Shown: in pieces, positions 42,987 through 50,146 of the stretch
How positions within the stretch are numbered: the stretch's first letter is position 1
How the letters are laid out: every line of letters begins with the position of its first letter
From: Viridibacillus arvi
Lineage (GTDB): Bacteria > Bacillota > Bacilli > Bacillales_A > Planococcaceae
NCBI RefSeq assembly: GCF_001274945.1
Contig: NZ_LILB01000001.1
Span: forward strand, 1,085,937-1,136,082
Reading direction: 5' to 3'
DNA length: 50,146 nucleotides
Notes under the pieces: model-generated
Database searches by the model: none
What the model was told of the DNA's origin: nothing
The model's input: only the letters and a program-made list of their open reading frames with translations
Program-made: the position numbers and the translations under genes

Positions 42987-43967
42987 CTACCATAATGAAC
43001 TATCGAATTTTTTACTGGTTACTCGATTCACTACTATCGTTAATACTAATCCTGCTATCCCTTGCATTAATCCAATAGCTGTTGCATATCCAAACTGACC
43101 ACCTTGGAGACCTGTACGAACAATATACGTATCAATTGTCTCTGATACATTGGCATTCCCAGGGTTTTGCATTAAATAGATTTGATCAAAACCAGCTGAT
43201 AAAATACTACCCAATGACAAGATAAATAGAATAATAATTGTCGATGTTATACCAGGCAAAGTGACATGCCAGATTTGACGTAAGCGTGATGCGCCATCAA
43301 TTGATGCGGCCTCATACAATGTGGGAACAATGGCCATAATGGCTGCAAAGTAAATAATTGAATCCCAGCCAATTCCCTTCCAAACGTAACTAATAAATAC
43401 GAGCGGGAAGAAATGTGATTCCTCCATCATAAAGAAAGTTGAACCATCACCACCGAATTTTTGAATTAGTTGATTTAATAAGCCTGTATCTGGTGCAAGT
43501 AAGCGTGACATAATCCCAACTACAACGACCCATGAAATGAAATAAGGTAAATAGGTAATACTTTGTAAAGTGCTTCGTAGTTTGCTATTTTTCATTTCAC
43601 TAAACATGATGGCTAATATGATTGGAAATGGTAAAGCGACAAATAATTTCAAGCAACTAATAATGAGTGTGTTCTTTATGTAAATCCAGTTTCTAGGGTC
43701 GTCAAAAAATTGCTCGAAATATTTTAAACCGACAAAGTCGCCTCCTAAAATCCCCGTATTAAAACCGTACTCTCGGAACGATAAAACTAATCCAAGCATT
43801 GGCCAATACGAAAAGATTAAGAAAAAAACAAGACAAGGAAATAGCATCGTGTAAAAAACTTTATGCTTCTTAAGACGTACCCAAGTGGATACCTTTACTG
43901 GTTTGTAATGTTGTTCAAGCTCCTCTTGGGACTTGAGTTCGCCGTTATAGGTGACAAATGTAGTCAA
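42987..43967 (-). CDS. ABC transporter permease, LplB/YtcP partner
   Basis: 326 residues, six TM segments. The EAA loop is YEAASIDGASRLRQIWHVTLP, and SYWPMLGLVLSFREYGFNTG at the N-terminus is typical of LplB. The start is TTG 43967 with AAGGAGG 9 nt upstream. It lies 16 nt after the CehA-like gene. Confidence 0.92.
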   Translation of the reverse strand: MTTFVTYNGELKSQEELEQHYKPVKVSTWVRLKKHKVFYTMLFPCLVFFLIFSYWPMLGLVLSFREYGFNTGILGGDFVGLKYFEQFFDDPRNWIYIKNTLIISCLKLFVALPFPIILAIMFSEMKNSKLRSTLQSITYLPYFISWVVVVGIMSRLLAPDTGLLNQLIQKFGGDGSTFFMMEESHFFPLVFISYVWKGIGWDSIIYFAAIMAIVPTLYEAASIDGASRLRQIWHVTLPGITSTIIILFILSLGSILSAGFDQIYLMQNPGNANVSETIDTYIVRTGLQGGQFGYATAIGLMQGIAGLVLTIVVNRVTSKKFDSSLW

Positions 43968-43983
43968 TGATTATGCCTCCTTT

Positions 43984-45435
43984 TTATACAAATTGAAAGT
44001 ACACAGGATTTGTAAAAGCTGTTATATCCCCGACTTTGTTTTTAATTTCTATACGTACATAATTTTCTGTAAAATCATCGGATGTGTAATCAATCACCAT
44101 TTCCGAATCCATCACCTCTTTTTCATAAAGCAAACGTTCTCCTGCAATAATGCATACACGGGATGACGATTCCATATTGGAAAGGATCAGCGAGATTTGT
44201 AAACGATTATCGGTTATACGGATGTGGTCTCCAATTGAGAATCTCTGGTTAACAGTTAGCTCAATTCTTGGACCCATTGATATATATGACCTTCCGTATT
44301 TTAAGCTGTCTATAATACTAGCCGCACTCGCATCATTTGCTTGTACGAACATGTAAGCGCATTGCTCATCTTGACCCATAGGATTATGCCAATCACGGCC
44401 ACAGCTCGCTTGAATTTCATAGCCTTGTTGGAGTAGCTGAGTCCATTTAGCATAGGCATCAAGATTGCTTAGTGATAATGTCGGACTTGGACCATTCCAG
44501 ACTTCAATAGCGTCAATGTGATTGATATGATCTAATACATAATTCCACTGACACCCTGTACAAAAAGGGTTCCCCATATCAAAAGGATGTGCAATTGTTA
44601 TAAAGGCTTCGTTATTTTGTAGCTGTTGCAAAAATGCTTGTAGTGACGATGATGATAAGTGAGTCCAATTGTTCAATGGAATATTTTCTGCATGATGCAC
44701 TAAAAAGTGACCATAAAATGTTGTGTATTCCACCCCTTGGAGTATTGTTAAGTTATGTTGATTTAACTGTAAATCTTGGTATGCAGAAGTCGTATTATGA
44801 TCCGTGATTGATAGACAATGAATGCCTTCTTGTTCTGCTGCAGTTAATAATTGTTCTGTAGTTTGATTTCCATCGCTATGCACTGTATGCGTATGCAATT
44901 CTGCTTTTACCCACGGTGCATTTTGTTCTACTTGTAGTGTTTTAACTACCTTTTTCTTAGGTTCCCTTAATTGTGCCAACGGGACTTCACGTGAAAACGA
45001 TGGTTCTTCCACTACAGCTTGCACCTCTAAGTCACACTTTATATTTGGTGATAGGCATGCATGATTATGGATTGTAAATTGCCAAACACCCACTGGTATA
45101 TCACCTGCTTCAAAGCCAAGTGATGCTTCACCATCACTAATTTCGATAAGCTGATTTGAATTAAAATAATGACGACCACCACGGAATTTGTATGGATCAT
45201 GAATCGATAATGTTAATAAATTTCGCAAAACGGTGTCATTTTCTAGTATCGAAACACTATATCCTTCTCTTAAAACGGCATGTTCAAGTGCAACTCTGTC
45301 ACTTTCTTCAATTGGACTGTAATTAAAGTTGACTACCAAGCGAGAAACATTCTCTGGTACCTCAACATGAAATGTCATATGTGCTTGATTTGCTTTTTCA
45401 TCTAATGTCATGGCTATTTGAAAGAGCTTTCTCAT
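43984..45435 (-). CDS. CehA/McbA-family PHP metallohydrolase
   Basis: 483 residues. A beta-rich N-terminal domain (1-165) precedes a PHP domain with VKAELHTHTVHSDGNQT, SITDHNTTSAY, HPFDMGNPF and SCGRDWHNP. A final beta domain (about 390-483) follows. No signal peptide is seen, so it is probably cytoplasmic. CehA-type enzymes hydrolyse phosphoesters or carbamates. Its start overlaps the ATPase stop (ATGA), giving tight coupling, so the substrate is probably what the transporter brings in. Confidence 0.87.
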   Translation of the reverse strand: MRKLFQIAMTLDEKANQAHMTFHVEVPENVSRLVVNFNYSPIEESDRVALEHAVLREGYSVSILENDTVLRNLLTLSIHDPYKFRGGRHYFNSNQLIEISDGEASLGFEAGDIPVGVWQFTIHNHACLSPNIKCDLEVQAVVEEPSFSREVPLAQLREPKKKVVKTLQVEQNAPWVKAELHTHTVHSDGNQTTEQLLTAAEQEGIHCLSITDHNTTSAYQDLQLNQHNLTILQGVEYTTFYGHFLVHHAENIPLNNWTHLSSSSLQAFLQQLQNNEAFITIAHPFDMGNPFCTGCQWNYVLDHINHIDAIEVWNGPSPTLSLSNLDAYAKWTQLLQQGYEIQASCGRDWHNPMGQDEQCAYMFVQANDASAASIIDSLKYGRSYISMGPRIELTVNQRFSIGDHIRITDNRLQISLILSNMESSSRVCIIAGERLLYEKEVMDSEMVIDYTSDDFTENYVRIEIKNKVGDITAFTNPVYFQFV

Positions 45436-46583
45436 AATTTGATACTTTCCCTTTCCAAAATTTTATGCACATTATTTTCTACATGAAGTGGTAGACGCAT
45501 TTCTGTTACTTTATCGAAGAAGTGCATATCTTCTAAGTTAATGCTAAGGGCGATTTTTTCACCTGAATTGTAAAAGCCCATATCATTAACTTTTAATATC
45601 ATCTGTTGTTCATTCACATTGAAATAAACGAGGGTTTCAGCACCCATTAACTCAGCAATTTCTACTTCTGTGACAAATGACAAGTTATTTGATTGCTCTT
45701 CTACTTCAGTGACAATACTGATATTTTCCGGACGAATACCAAGAATAATTTTCTGTTCTTGATAATCTCTTTGCTGTAGCTGATTAACAATGCTTTTTGG
45801 TAACTGATATCGGATCAGGCCTATTATTAGCTCACCGTTTACGTATTCTGCTTCTATAAAGTTCATCGCAGGTGAGCCGATAAACTTTCCAACAAATACA
45901 TTCGCTGGTTTTAAGTAAATTTCACGTGGCGTGCCGACTTGTTGAATCAGTCCATCTTTCATGACTACAATACGCGTTGCCATAGTCATGGCTTCTGTTT
46001 GATCATGCGTTACATAAATCGTCGTAGCTTTTAAACGTTTATGTAATTTTGATATTTCAGCACGGGTTTGGAACCGTAGTTTCGCATCTAAGTTTGATAA
46101 TGGCTCATCCATTAAAAATACTTTTGCTTCGCGAACAATAGCGCGTCCAAGTGCAACACGCTGACGTTGCCCACCAGACAATTCTTTTGGCTTACGTTCT
46201 AGCAGTGGATAAATGTCTAAAATTTTGGCAGCTTCTTTTACTTTTGCATCAATTTCACCCTTAGATATCTTTTTCATTTTTAAGCCAAAAGCCAAATTAT
46301 CATATACACTCATATGAGGGTATAAAGCATAGTTTTGAAATACCATTGCAATGTTACGATCTTTAGGATGCAAATGGTTTTCTACGCAATCATCTATTAC
46401 AATCTCTCCTGAAGTAATATCTTCTAATCCAGCTATCATTCGAAGCGTTGTCGATTTACCACAGCCTGAAGGCCCAACTAATACGATAAATTCTTCATGA
46501 TCAATGGTTAAGTTAAAGTCTGTTACGGCATGCTTACCATCCTCGTAATCTTTGTAAAGATGTTTCAGTTCAATTTTCGCCAA
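45432..46583 (-). CDS. ugpC: ABC transporter ATP-binding protein, UgpC/MsmK type
   Basis: 383 residues. Walker A GPSGCGKSTT, Q-loop FQNYALYPHM, signature LSGGQRQRVALGRA, Walker B VFLMDEPLSNLDA, H-loop THDQTEAMT. The C-terminal MalK-like regulatory domain includes GIRPENI. The start TTG 46583 gives MAKIELKHLYKDY as in relatives and fits GAGAGGTGA upstream; GTG 46595 lies in that site. It is the first gene of the operon. Most LplABC systems borrow a shared ATPase, so a dedicated one is notable. Confidence 0.93.
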   Translation of the reverse strand: MAKIELKHLYKDYEDGKHAVTDFNLTIDHEEFIVLVGPSGCGKSTTLRMIAGLEDITSGEIVIDDCVENHLHPKDRNIAMVFQNYALYPHMSVYDNLAFGLKMKKISKGEIDAKVKEAAKILDIYPLLERKPKELSGGQRQRVALGRAIVREAKVFLMDEPLSNLDAKLRFQTRAEISKLHKRLKATTIYVTHDQTEAMTMATRIVVMKDGLIQQVGTPREIYLKPANVFVGKFIGSPAMNFIEAEYVNGELIIGLIRYQLPKSIVNQLQQRDYQEQKIILGIRPENISIVTEVEEQSNNLSFVTEVEIAELMGAETLVYFNVNEQQMILKVNDMGFYNSGEKIALSINLEDMHFFDKVTEMRLPLHVENNVHKILERESIKL

Positions 46584-46632
46584 CTTTATAGTCACCTCTC
46601 TCGTGAATTCTTCTTAAGCTTACTGTTTGGAT

Positions 46633-46649
46633 GTTAATACCGTATTAGC
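46633..46649 (-). promoter_or_regulatory. Putative operator upstream of the ABC operon
   Basis: GTTAATAC-C-GTATTAGC, an 8-bp arm palindrome with one mismatch, 50 nt before the ugpC start. A plausible site for the DeoR-type repressor encoded next door. Confidence 0.45.
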
Positions 46650-46811
46650 TAAATAATAATGATTGTGTTGAATTTCTTTGTTTTCTTCATAAATAGAGTT
46701 ATAAATTTACATCCCCTTCACAATGGGGGTGTTTATATATACATTTTTATGAAAAATAGGATTAATTGTTGGTTTCAATACACTTCTTTTTGTTTTATGT
46801 AAAAAACGCAC

Positions 46812-46847
46812 AAAAAAACAGCAATGCGAAAAACGCATTACTGTTTT
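46812..46847 (-). terminator. Intrinsic terminator of the DeoR-type gene
   Basis: AAAACAGCAATGCG (46815-46828) pairs with CGCATTACTGTTTT (46834-46847), with one mismatch. On the minus strand it ends in TTTTTTT and starts right at the stop codon. Confidence 0.88.
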
Positions 46848-47617
46848 CAAACTTGCACCTTTGTCCATATGTATTTGTAACGATTCCACTTGCTTGGGTA
46901 TACTACATCACTAATTATTTCATGAATATCTATCACATCTCCAAATTTCACAAGAGATGATATGTTAACTTTGGATCCATCCACAAGTAGAATAGCTTGC
47001 TGAGCATTACGAATCATTTTAGAAGATACTAATGTTTCATCTAAATCAAAGTCATATATACCTTGTTCGAGTAAGCCCCCACAGGAGATAAACGATTTAT
47101 TGAATTGAAAATTATCTATTAGGTTTAATGTCAAAGCACCATGTACTGAGCGCTGTGTTGGATTTGTATATCCACCAAGCAAGATGATCTTTCCTGTGAA
47201 TTGTTGACGTTCTAATGCTTGACTAAATGCATCAGCTGCCACTATAGAGTTCGTCACTATCGTTATATCTTTCCCGCTAATATAAGATGCTAGGTGGACC
47301 GTTGTGGATCCAACGTCAACTGCGATAATATCACCATTTTCGATACGTGTTGCTGCTTCTTTTGCAATTCTCTTTTTCGCAATACTATTTGATTGAAGCT
47401 TTTGTTCAAAAACAGGCTCCTTTTCAACTTTTTTATACATAGTGGCCCCACCATGAAAACGATTGACGAGTTTCATCTGAGCCAGTTCATCTAAGTCTCG
47501 ACGAATGGTTTCCGGTGAAACTCGTAAATATTCTGAAAGCTCCTTAACGAAGACTTTTTTATTTGTCTTGAGTAGCTCTTCAATCATTTGAATCCTTACA
47601 TGTTTAACTTTGCTCAT
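46847..47617 (-). CDS. DeoR-family transcriptional regulator
   Basis: 256 residues. The N-terminal helix-turn-helix is VKELSEYLRVSPETIRRDLD, followed by RFHGGATM, the DeoR signature. The C-terminal DeoRC sensor domain binds a sugar phosphate: GDIIAVDVGSTTVHLA, TIVTNSIVAAD and AILLVDGSKV. The start ATG 47617 has GAAGGGA 12 nt upstream; the frame extends to 47656. It lies directly upstream of, and in the same direction as, the ABC operon, from which a terminator separates it. It is the likely regulator, with a phosphorylated sugar as inducer (inference). Confidence 0.9.
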   Translation of the reverse strand: MSKVKHVRIQMIEELLKTNKKVFVKELSEYLRVSPETIRRDLDELAQMKLVNRFHGGATMYKKVEKEPVFEQKLQSNSIAKKRIAKEAATRIENGDIIAVDVGSTTVHLASYISGKDITIVTNSIVAADAFSQALERQQFTGKIILLGGYTNPTQRSVHGALTLNLIDNFQFNKSFISCGGLLEQGIYDFDLDETLVSSKMIRNAQQAILLVDGSKVNISSLVKFGDVIDIHEIISDVVYPSKWNRYKYIWTKVQV

Positions 47618-47733
47618 CGTAAGAAATTCCCTTCTATTAGGATGTTGTAAGTCCACCCTAATATAGCATGGCAGTATTAATCATTCGTAAATGTTTTATT
47701 AAGGTTTGTAATGACTGCTTTTTTATATAACCC

Positions 47734-47949
47734 TTAGTAAAACACTAACAAGATGCCGAATAAAAGTGATCCCATTACTATCGCAACATAAAAACCATAA
47801 GTGTCCAAGATAAAATCAATTGATAAAAAAATAAAAGCTTTGAAAAAAGACCTTTTTTCTGTCTTATTATCTTTATTTACAATAATAATCCCGGCTACTA
47901 GATTCACTACAAAAAATAAAATTAATGCTAGCCCAATTAATTGCTCCAA
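47734..47949 (-). CDS. Small two-TM membrane protein of unknown function
   Basis: 71 residues, start TTG with AGGGA 6 nt upstream. Hydrophobic segments at residues 5-24 and 37-70 enclose the charged loop NKDNKTEKRS. No family is recognised. Confidence 0.55.
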   Translation of the reverse strand: MEQLIGLALILFFVVNLVAGIIIVNKDNKTEKRSFFKAFIFLSIDFILDTYGFYVAIVMGSLLFGILLVFY

Positions 47950-48258
47950 TTTTATTCCCTACTTTCGTACCTACCAAATATTTAATGCCGCTTATCCAAG
48001 TATTTGAATACCCCCTCCTTTCATACTACTAGAAGAAGTATATAGTATTATATTTTTGTTAAATATAGAATTTACTCATCATAATATTTGAAAAATCATA
48101 CAATTAAGGAACATATAAACCTACCCAATTAGTATGAAGTCATTAGTTTATTCTCTAGACAATGACAACTCTACAATAATACTCATATACTATCAGTTAT
48201 CACATTTGTAATATATTGGTTTAAAAGGTTATTATATATGTATGGAGGTGGTTTAAGA
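47950..48258 (+). promoter_or_regulatory. Intergenic region with a promoter for the 48259 gene
   Basis: TTGTAA (48206-48211), 18-nt spacer, TATTAT (48230-48235), placing the start of transcription about 17 nt before the gene. Nothing else is seen in 47950-48205. Confidence 0.5.
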
Positions 48259-48615
48259 ATGAAGTTTGAGTTAAATCAAAGAGTAATACATGAAGGACAA
48301 AAAGCTATTATTTGGGACTACAGTGTTAGAAAGAATACGTACTCCATTAAGCCTTTTGAGGATGGGGATATGTTGCTTTTCGATATTCCCGAAGACGCAA
48401 TTAAACCTATTGATCAATCTGGTATGGCGGAATCTGCGAAAAGACTAGCAAGCTCACTTAGTAATGCAGTACACTCTCGAAATGGAGACGTTGAATCTAG
48501 AGATGTGGAGAACTGTATGATAGACCTTTATAATAAGGGGCTACTAATGGAAAATGCTTTTTATGATTATTTCATTAAAGAAATTAAAAACCAGGAAGAA
48601 ACTTTGAAAATATAA
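48259..48615 (+). CDS. Conserved-looking hypothetical protein, 118 residues
   Basis: Start ATG 48259 with GGAGGTGG upstream. The first 45 residues (MKFELNQRVIHEGQKAIIWD, then IKPFEDGDMLLFDIP) look like a small beta-barrel. The rest is helical (SAKRLASSLSNAVHSRNG to FYDYFIKEIKNQEE). No family is assigned. An inverted repeat follows the gene. Confidence 0.65.
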   Translation: MKFELNQRVIHEGQKAIIWDYSVRKNTYSIKPFEDGDMLLFDIPEDAIKPIDQSGMAESAKRLASSLSNAVHSRNGDVESRDVENCMIDLYNKGLLMENAFYDYFIKEIKNQEETLKI

Positions 48616-48621
48616 TAAAGA

Positions 48622-48659
48622 AGCCTAATTTCTTGCATAATACACCAGGAAATTAGGCT
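48622..48659 (+). terminator. Inverted repeat, probable terminator
   Basis: AGCCTAATTTC (48622-48632) pairs perfectly with GAAATTAGGCT (48649-48659), followed by CTGTTTA. The T-run is weak. Confidence 0.65.
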
Positions 48660-48686
48660 CTGTTTACTTAATAAAAGAAGTGCAAT

Positions 48687-48715
48687 AAAAAAAGACCCCA
48701 GTAAAACACTGGAGT
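48687..48715 (-). terminator. Intrinsic terminator of the secreted protein gene
   Basis: GACCCCAGT (48694-48702) pairs with ACTGGAGTC (48707-48715), with one mismatch. On the minus strand it is followed by T7. Confidence 0.85.
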
Positions 48716-48750
48716 CATCTATTAAGTTGCGAAAATACATTCAGTAATTA

Positions 48751-49908
48751 CTATTTAACGTAATACTTTGTAACATCTCCGCCAGCTACGATAAGATATT
48801 TGCTGTCCTTAGTGAAGTTCATACTAGTTTTATCAATCATTTTAAGTTCATATAATAATTTATATGAACTGTCATACATTTTAACGCCTCTCATGTCCAG
48901 AAGAGCAATTCTTTTTCCATCAGGACTGATTTTAACTTCCCCAATAACGCCATAAGGTCCTCCGAATTTTTTAAGAACTACATTTTTATCTGTATCATAC
49001 ACGTAGACCATAAAATCTTCTTCTTCAACGTTTGTAACACTTAATAATAATTTATTATTATCTTTTGTAAACGTAATACTTCTTACTTCTTTATTATCGA
49101 TTTTAAATTCTTTTATAACATTCCCTGTTTTTGTATCATTTAAAACAACACGAGTATCATCATAGGATGTAGCTAATATTGAACCATCTACAGAAAGTGC
49201 TGCTGCGTTTCTTCCTGTTTCAACATCATCTATTTCCACCACATCTAAGTCCGAATTTACAACTTTCCCTTTGCTCTTATTCTGACTAGCATACGATACC
49301 CCATTTTTTACATCGAAGAAGTAATCATTGTTAGGGTTAAACAATTTGAATTTATTATATGAAGTAAATTTGAAATTGTAGTAATTAAAAATACTACCAT
49401 CATAATGAACTAATCCTTTTTTCGAAAAGAAAATAGAATTACTCTTACTGCTATTCTTAGCAAAAGATTTTACTAGATGCCCATTTTTTAAATCATAAAG
49501 AGATGAGCCCGCCGAAACATATTTATTGCCAAAAGATGTATCTACTTTTCTTCCTTTATATTTCCCCTCAATGCTCCATACTTTCCTAGAAACAGTGACA
49601 GGCAATTTAACTTTTTCACCATATGCTTTTACGTACACATAGGCTTTACCGGCGTTTTTAGATTTCACTACACCTTTACTAGAAACAGTCACAATATTCT
49701 TATTAGAGGAACTAAAAGACACTTTTGGTTTCTTTACGATCTTCCCATTTTTCTTAACACTATAATTAACTTTTGCAGAACCGTTGTACTTAAGCGTACT
49801 TTTACTAAGCTTTGCAGAAACCGTAATCTTACTTGCTGCATCAGCAACTGGAGTTACAAAAGTAAATAACAATACAACCAATACGAAGTAACGGATAATT
49901 TTTTTCAT
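48751..49908 (-). CDS. Secreted protein with a Big2 domain and a WD40-like beta-propeller
   Basis: 385 residues. The signal peptide KKIIRYFVLVVLLFTFVTPV ends before ADAAS. A Big2-type immunoglobulin-like domain follows (about 28-106): SFSSSNKNIVTVSSKGVVKS and GKAYVYVKAYG. The rest (about 110-385) has repeated propeller blades such as ALSVDGSILATSYDD, KEVRSITFTKDNNKLLLSVT and VKISPDGKRIALLDM. There is no anchor motif, so it is probably secreted or wall-associated through the Big2 domain. Start ATG with GGAGAGGTG upstream. Ligand unknown. Confidence 0.85.
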   Translation of the reverse strand: MKKIIRYFVLVVLLFTFVTPVADAASKITVSAKLSKSTLKYNGSAKVNYSVKKNGKIVKKPKVSFSSSNKNIVTVSSKGVVKSKNAGKAYVYVKAYGEKVKLPVTVSRKVWSIEGKYKGRKVDTSFGNKYVSAGSSLYDLKNGHLVKSFAKNSSKSNSIFFSKKGLVHYDGSIFNYYNFKFTSYNKFKLFNPNNDYFFDVKNGVSYASQNKSKGKVVNSDLDVVEIDDVETGRNAAALSVDGSILATSYDDTRVVLNDTKTGNVIKEFKIDNKEVRSITFTKDNNKLLLSVTNVEEEDFMVYVYDTDKNVVLKKFGGPYGVIGEVKISPDGKRIALLDMRGVKMYDSSYKLLYELKMIDKTSMNFTKDSKYLIVAGGDVTKYYVK

Positions 49909-50063
49909 TTACACCTCTCCTTGATTTTTTTATTGTAAAAATTTTCGTTAATAATTATATCATATTCAGGTTTTAATAATCAGAAATTTTAGACTTATAT
50001 ATAACTAATAAACGAATTCATTACTTTGAATGTAATGTTCTGGACATAAAAAAAGTAATGGTA

Positions 50064-50146
50064 TGTTCCGGGACTGACCCCTGTATTTAAGACAGGGATC
50101 AAAAAAGCATTTATCCAACCAGTTGTCGGTATTGTACCGGCGACTG
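50064..50146 (-). mobile_element. End of an IS3-family element (transposase C-terminus, runs off the window)
   Basis: The last 11 codons of a minus-strand frame (50111-50146) read QSPVQYRQLVG and a stop, like the SPxxYR end of IS3 OrfB. The outer end, starting TGTTCCGGGACTGACCCC at 50064, looks like a terminal inverted repeat beginning with TG. It contains a small hairpin, CCCTGT/ACAGGG. This is a different IS from the one at 17154. Confidence 0.65.

Noticed and set aside
46707-46960. Short frames on both strands between ugpC and the DeoR-type gene
   Set aside because: They cross the terminator hairpin or lie antisense to the regulator, without ribosome binding sites.
1-50146. CRISPR arrays, tRNA genes and riboswitches
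   Set aside because: I looked for regularly spaced repeats, tRNA-like cloverleaf sequences and known aptamer cores and saw none; the only RNA elements supported are 5S, the 23S tail and the RAT.

Overview
The window is a low-GC Firmicute chromosome segment, most likely from Bacillales (Bacillaceae/Planococcaceae type). Supporting points are a complete comQ-comX-comP-comA quorum-sensing locus, strong AAGGAGG-type ribosome binding sites, frequent TTG and GTG starts, GlcT-type antitermination and an LplABC/UgpC-type sugar ABC operon. No species can be assigned from the sequence alone.

Layout. (1) 1-3590: on the minus strand, an RND exporter, a divergent holo-ACP synthase and the first 26 codons of an unidentified gene. 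(2) 4162-8138: comQXPA, including a 54-residue ComX that is short and overlaps its neighbour. (3) 8714-11280: housekeeping and hypothetical genes (membrane proteins, a GNAT acetyltransferase, a LOG-family protein). (4) 11411-13745: an arsenic island, arsR-acr3 plus arsM, each promoter carrying the same inverted repeat. (5) 13936-17019: a PTS operon (EIIA, BglG-family antiterminator, NagE-like EIICB) behind a sigma-A promoter and an RAT/terminator switch. (6) 17154-33245: an accessory island, very AT-rich in its second half. It holds a broken IS3-family element, an AbrB-like/Fic pair, a decayed HipA-like gene with an intact companion, a graveyard of IS21, IS66, resolvase and IS3 fragments, and a RiPP biosynthetic cluster. 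(7) 32449-33809: a junction zone with a 5S rRNA gene, the last 17 nt of a 23S gene fused to an unrelated gene, and a second truncated copy of the EIICB 3' end. (8) 33939-36496: ordinary genes. (9) 36548-47617: a DeoR-regulated ABC uptake operon with three phosphoesterase-fold enzymes, a MATE exporter and a YesL protein. (10) 47734-50146: small proteins, a secreted Big2/beta-propeller protein, and the end of another IS3-family element.

The most interesting system is the RiPP cluster at 23907-32263 (minus strand). A 55-residue precursor (31992-32159) has the leader end EDMGA followed by the core SISTRNCSSIVTGTPGTN. From memory, this leader end resembles that of thiocillin precursors. Downstream lie a full-length LanB dehydratase, a thiopeptide-type protein that may be the [4+2] pyridine synthase, a possible leader-binding partner, a YcaO cyclodehydratase and a SagB-type dehydrogenase. 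The enzyme set suggests a thiopeptide, but the core has one cysteine, unlike the cysteine-rich thiopeptide cores, and would give an unusually small ring. A perfect 22-bp hairpin between precursor and lanB probably sets the dose of precursor over enzymes. No transporter, leader peptidase or immunity gene is visible.

Island history. The island lies between two diverged (about 95 percent identical) copies of the EIICB 3' end and ends at an rRNA-operon remnant. This implies assembly by recombination among repeats, or, less likely but worth excluding, a chimeric assembly.
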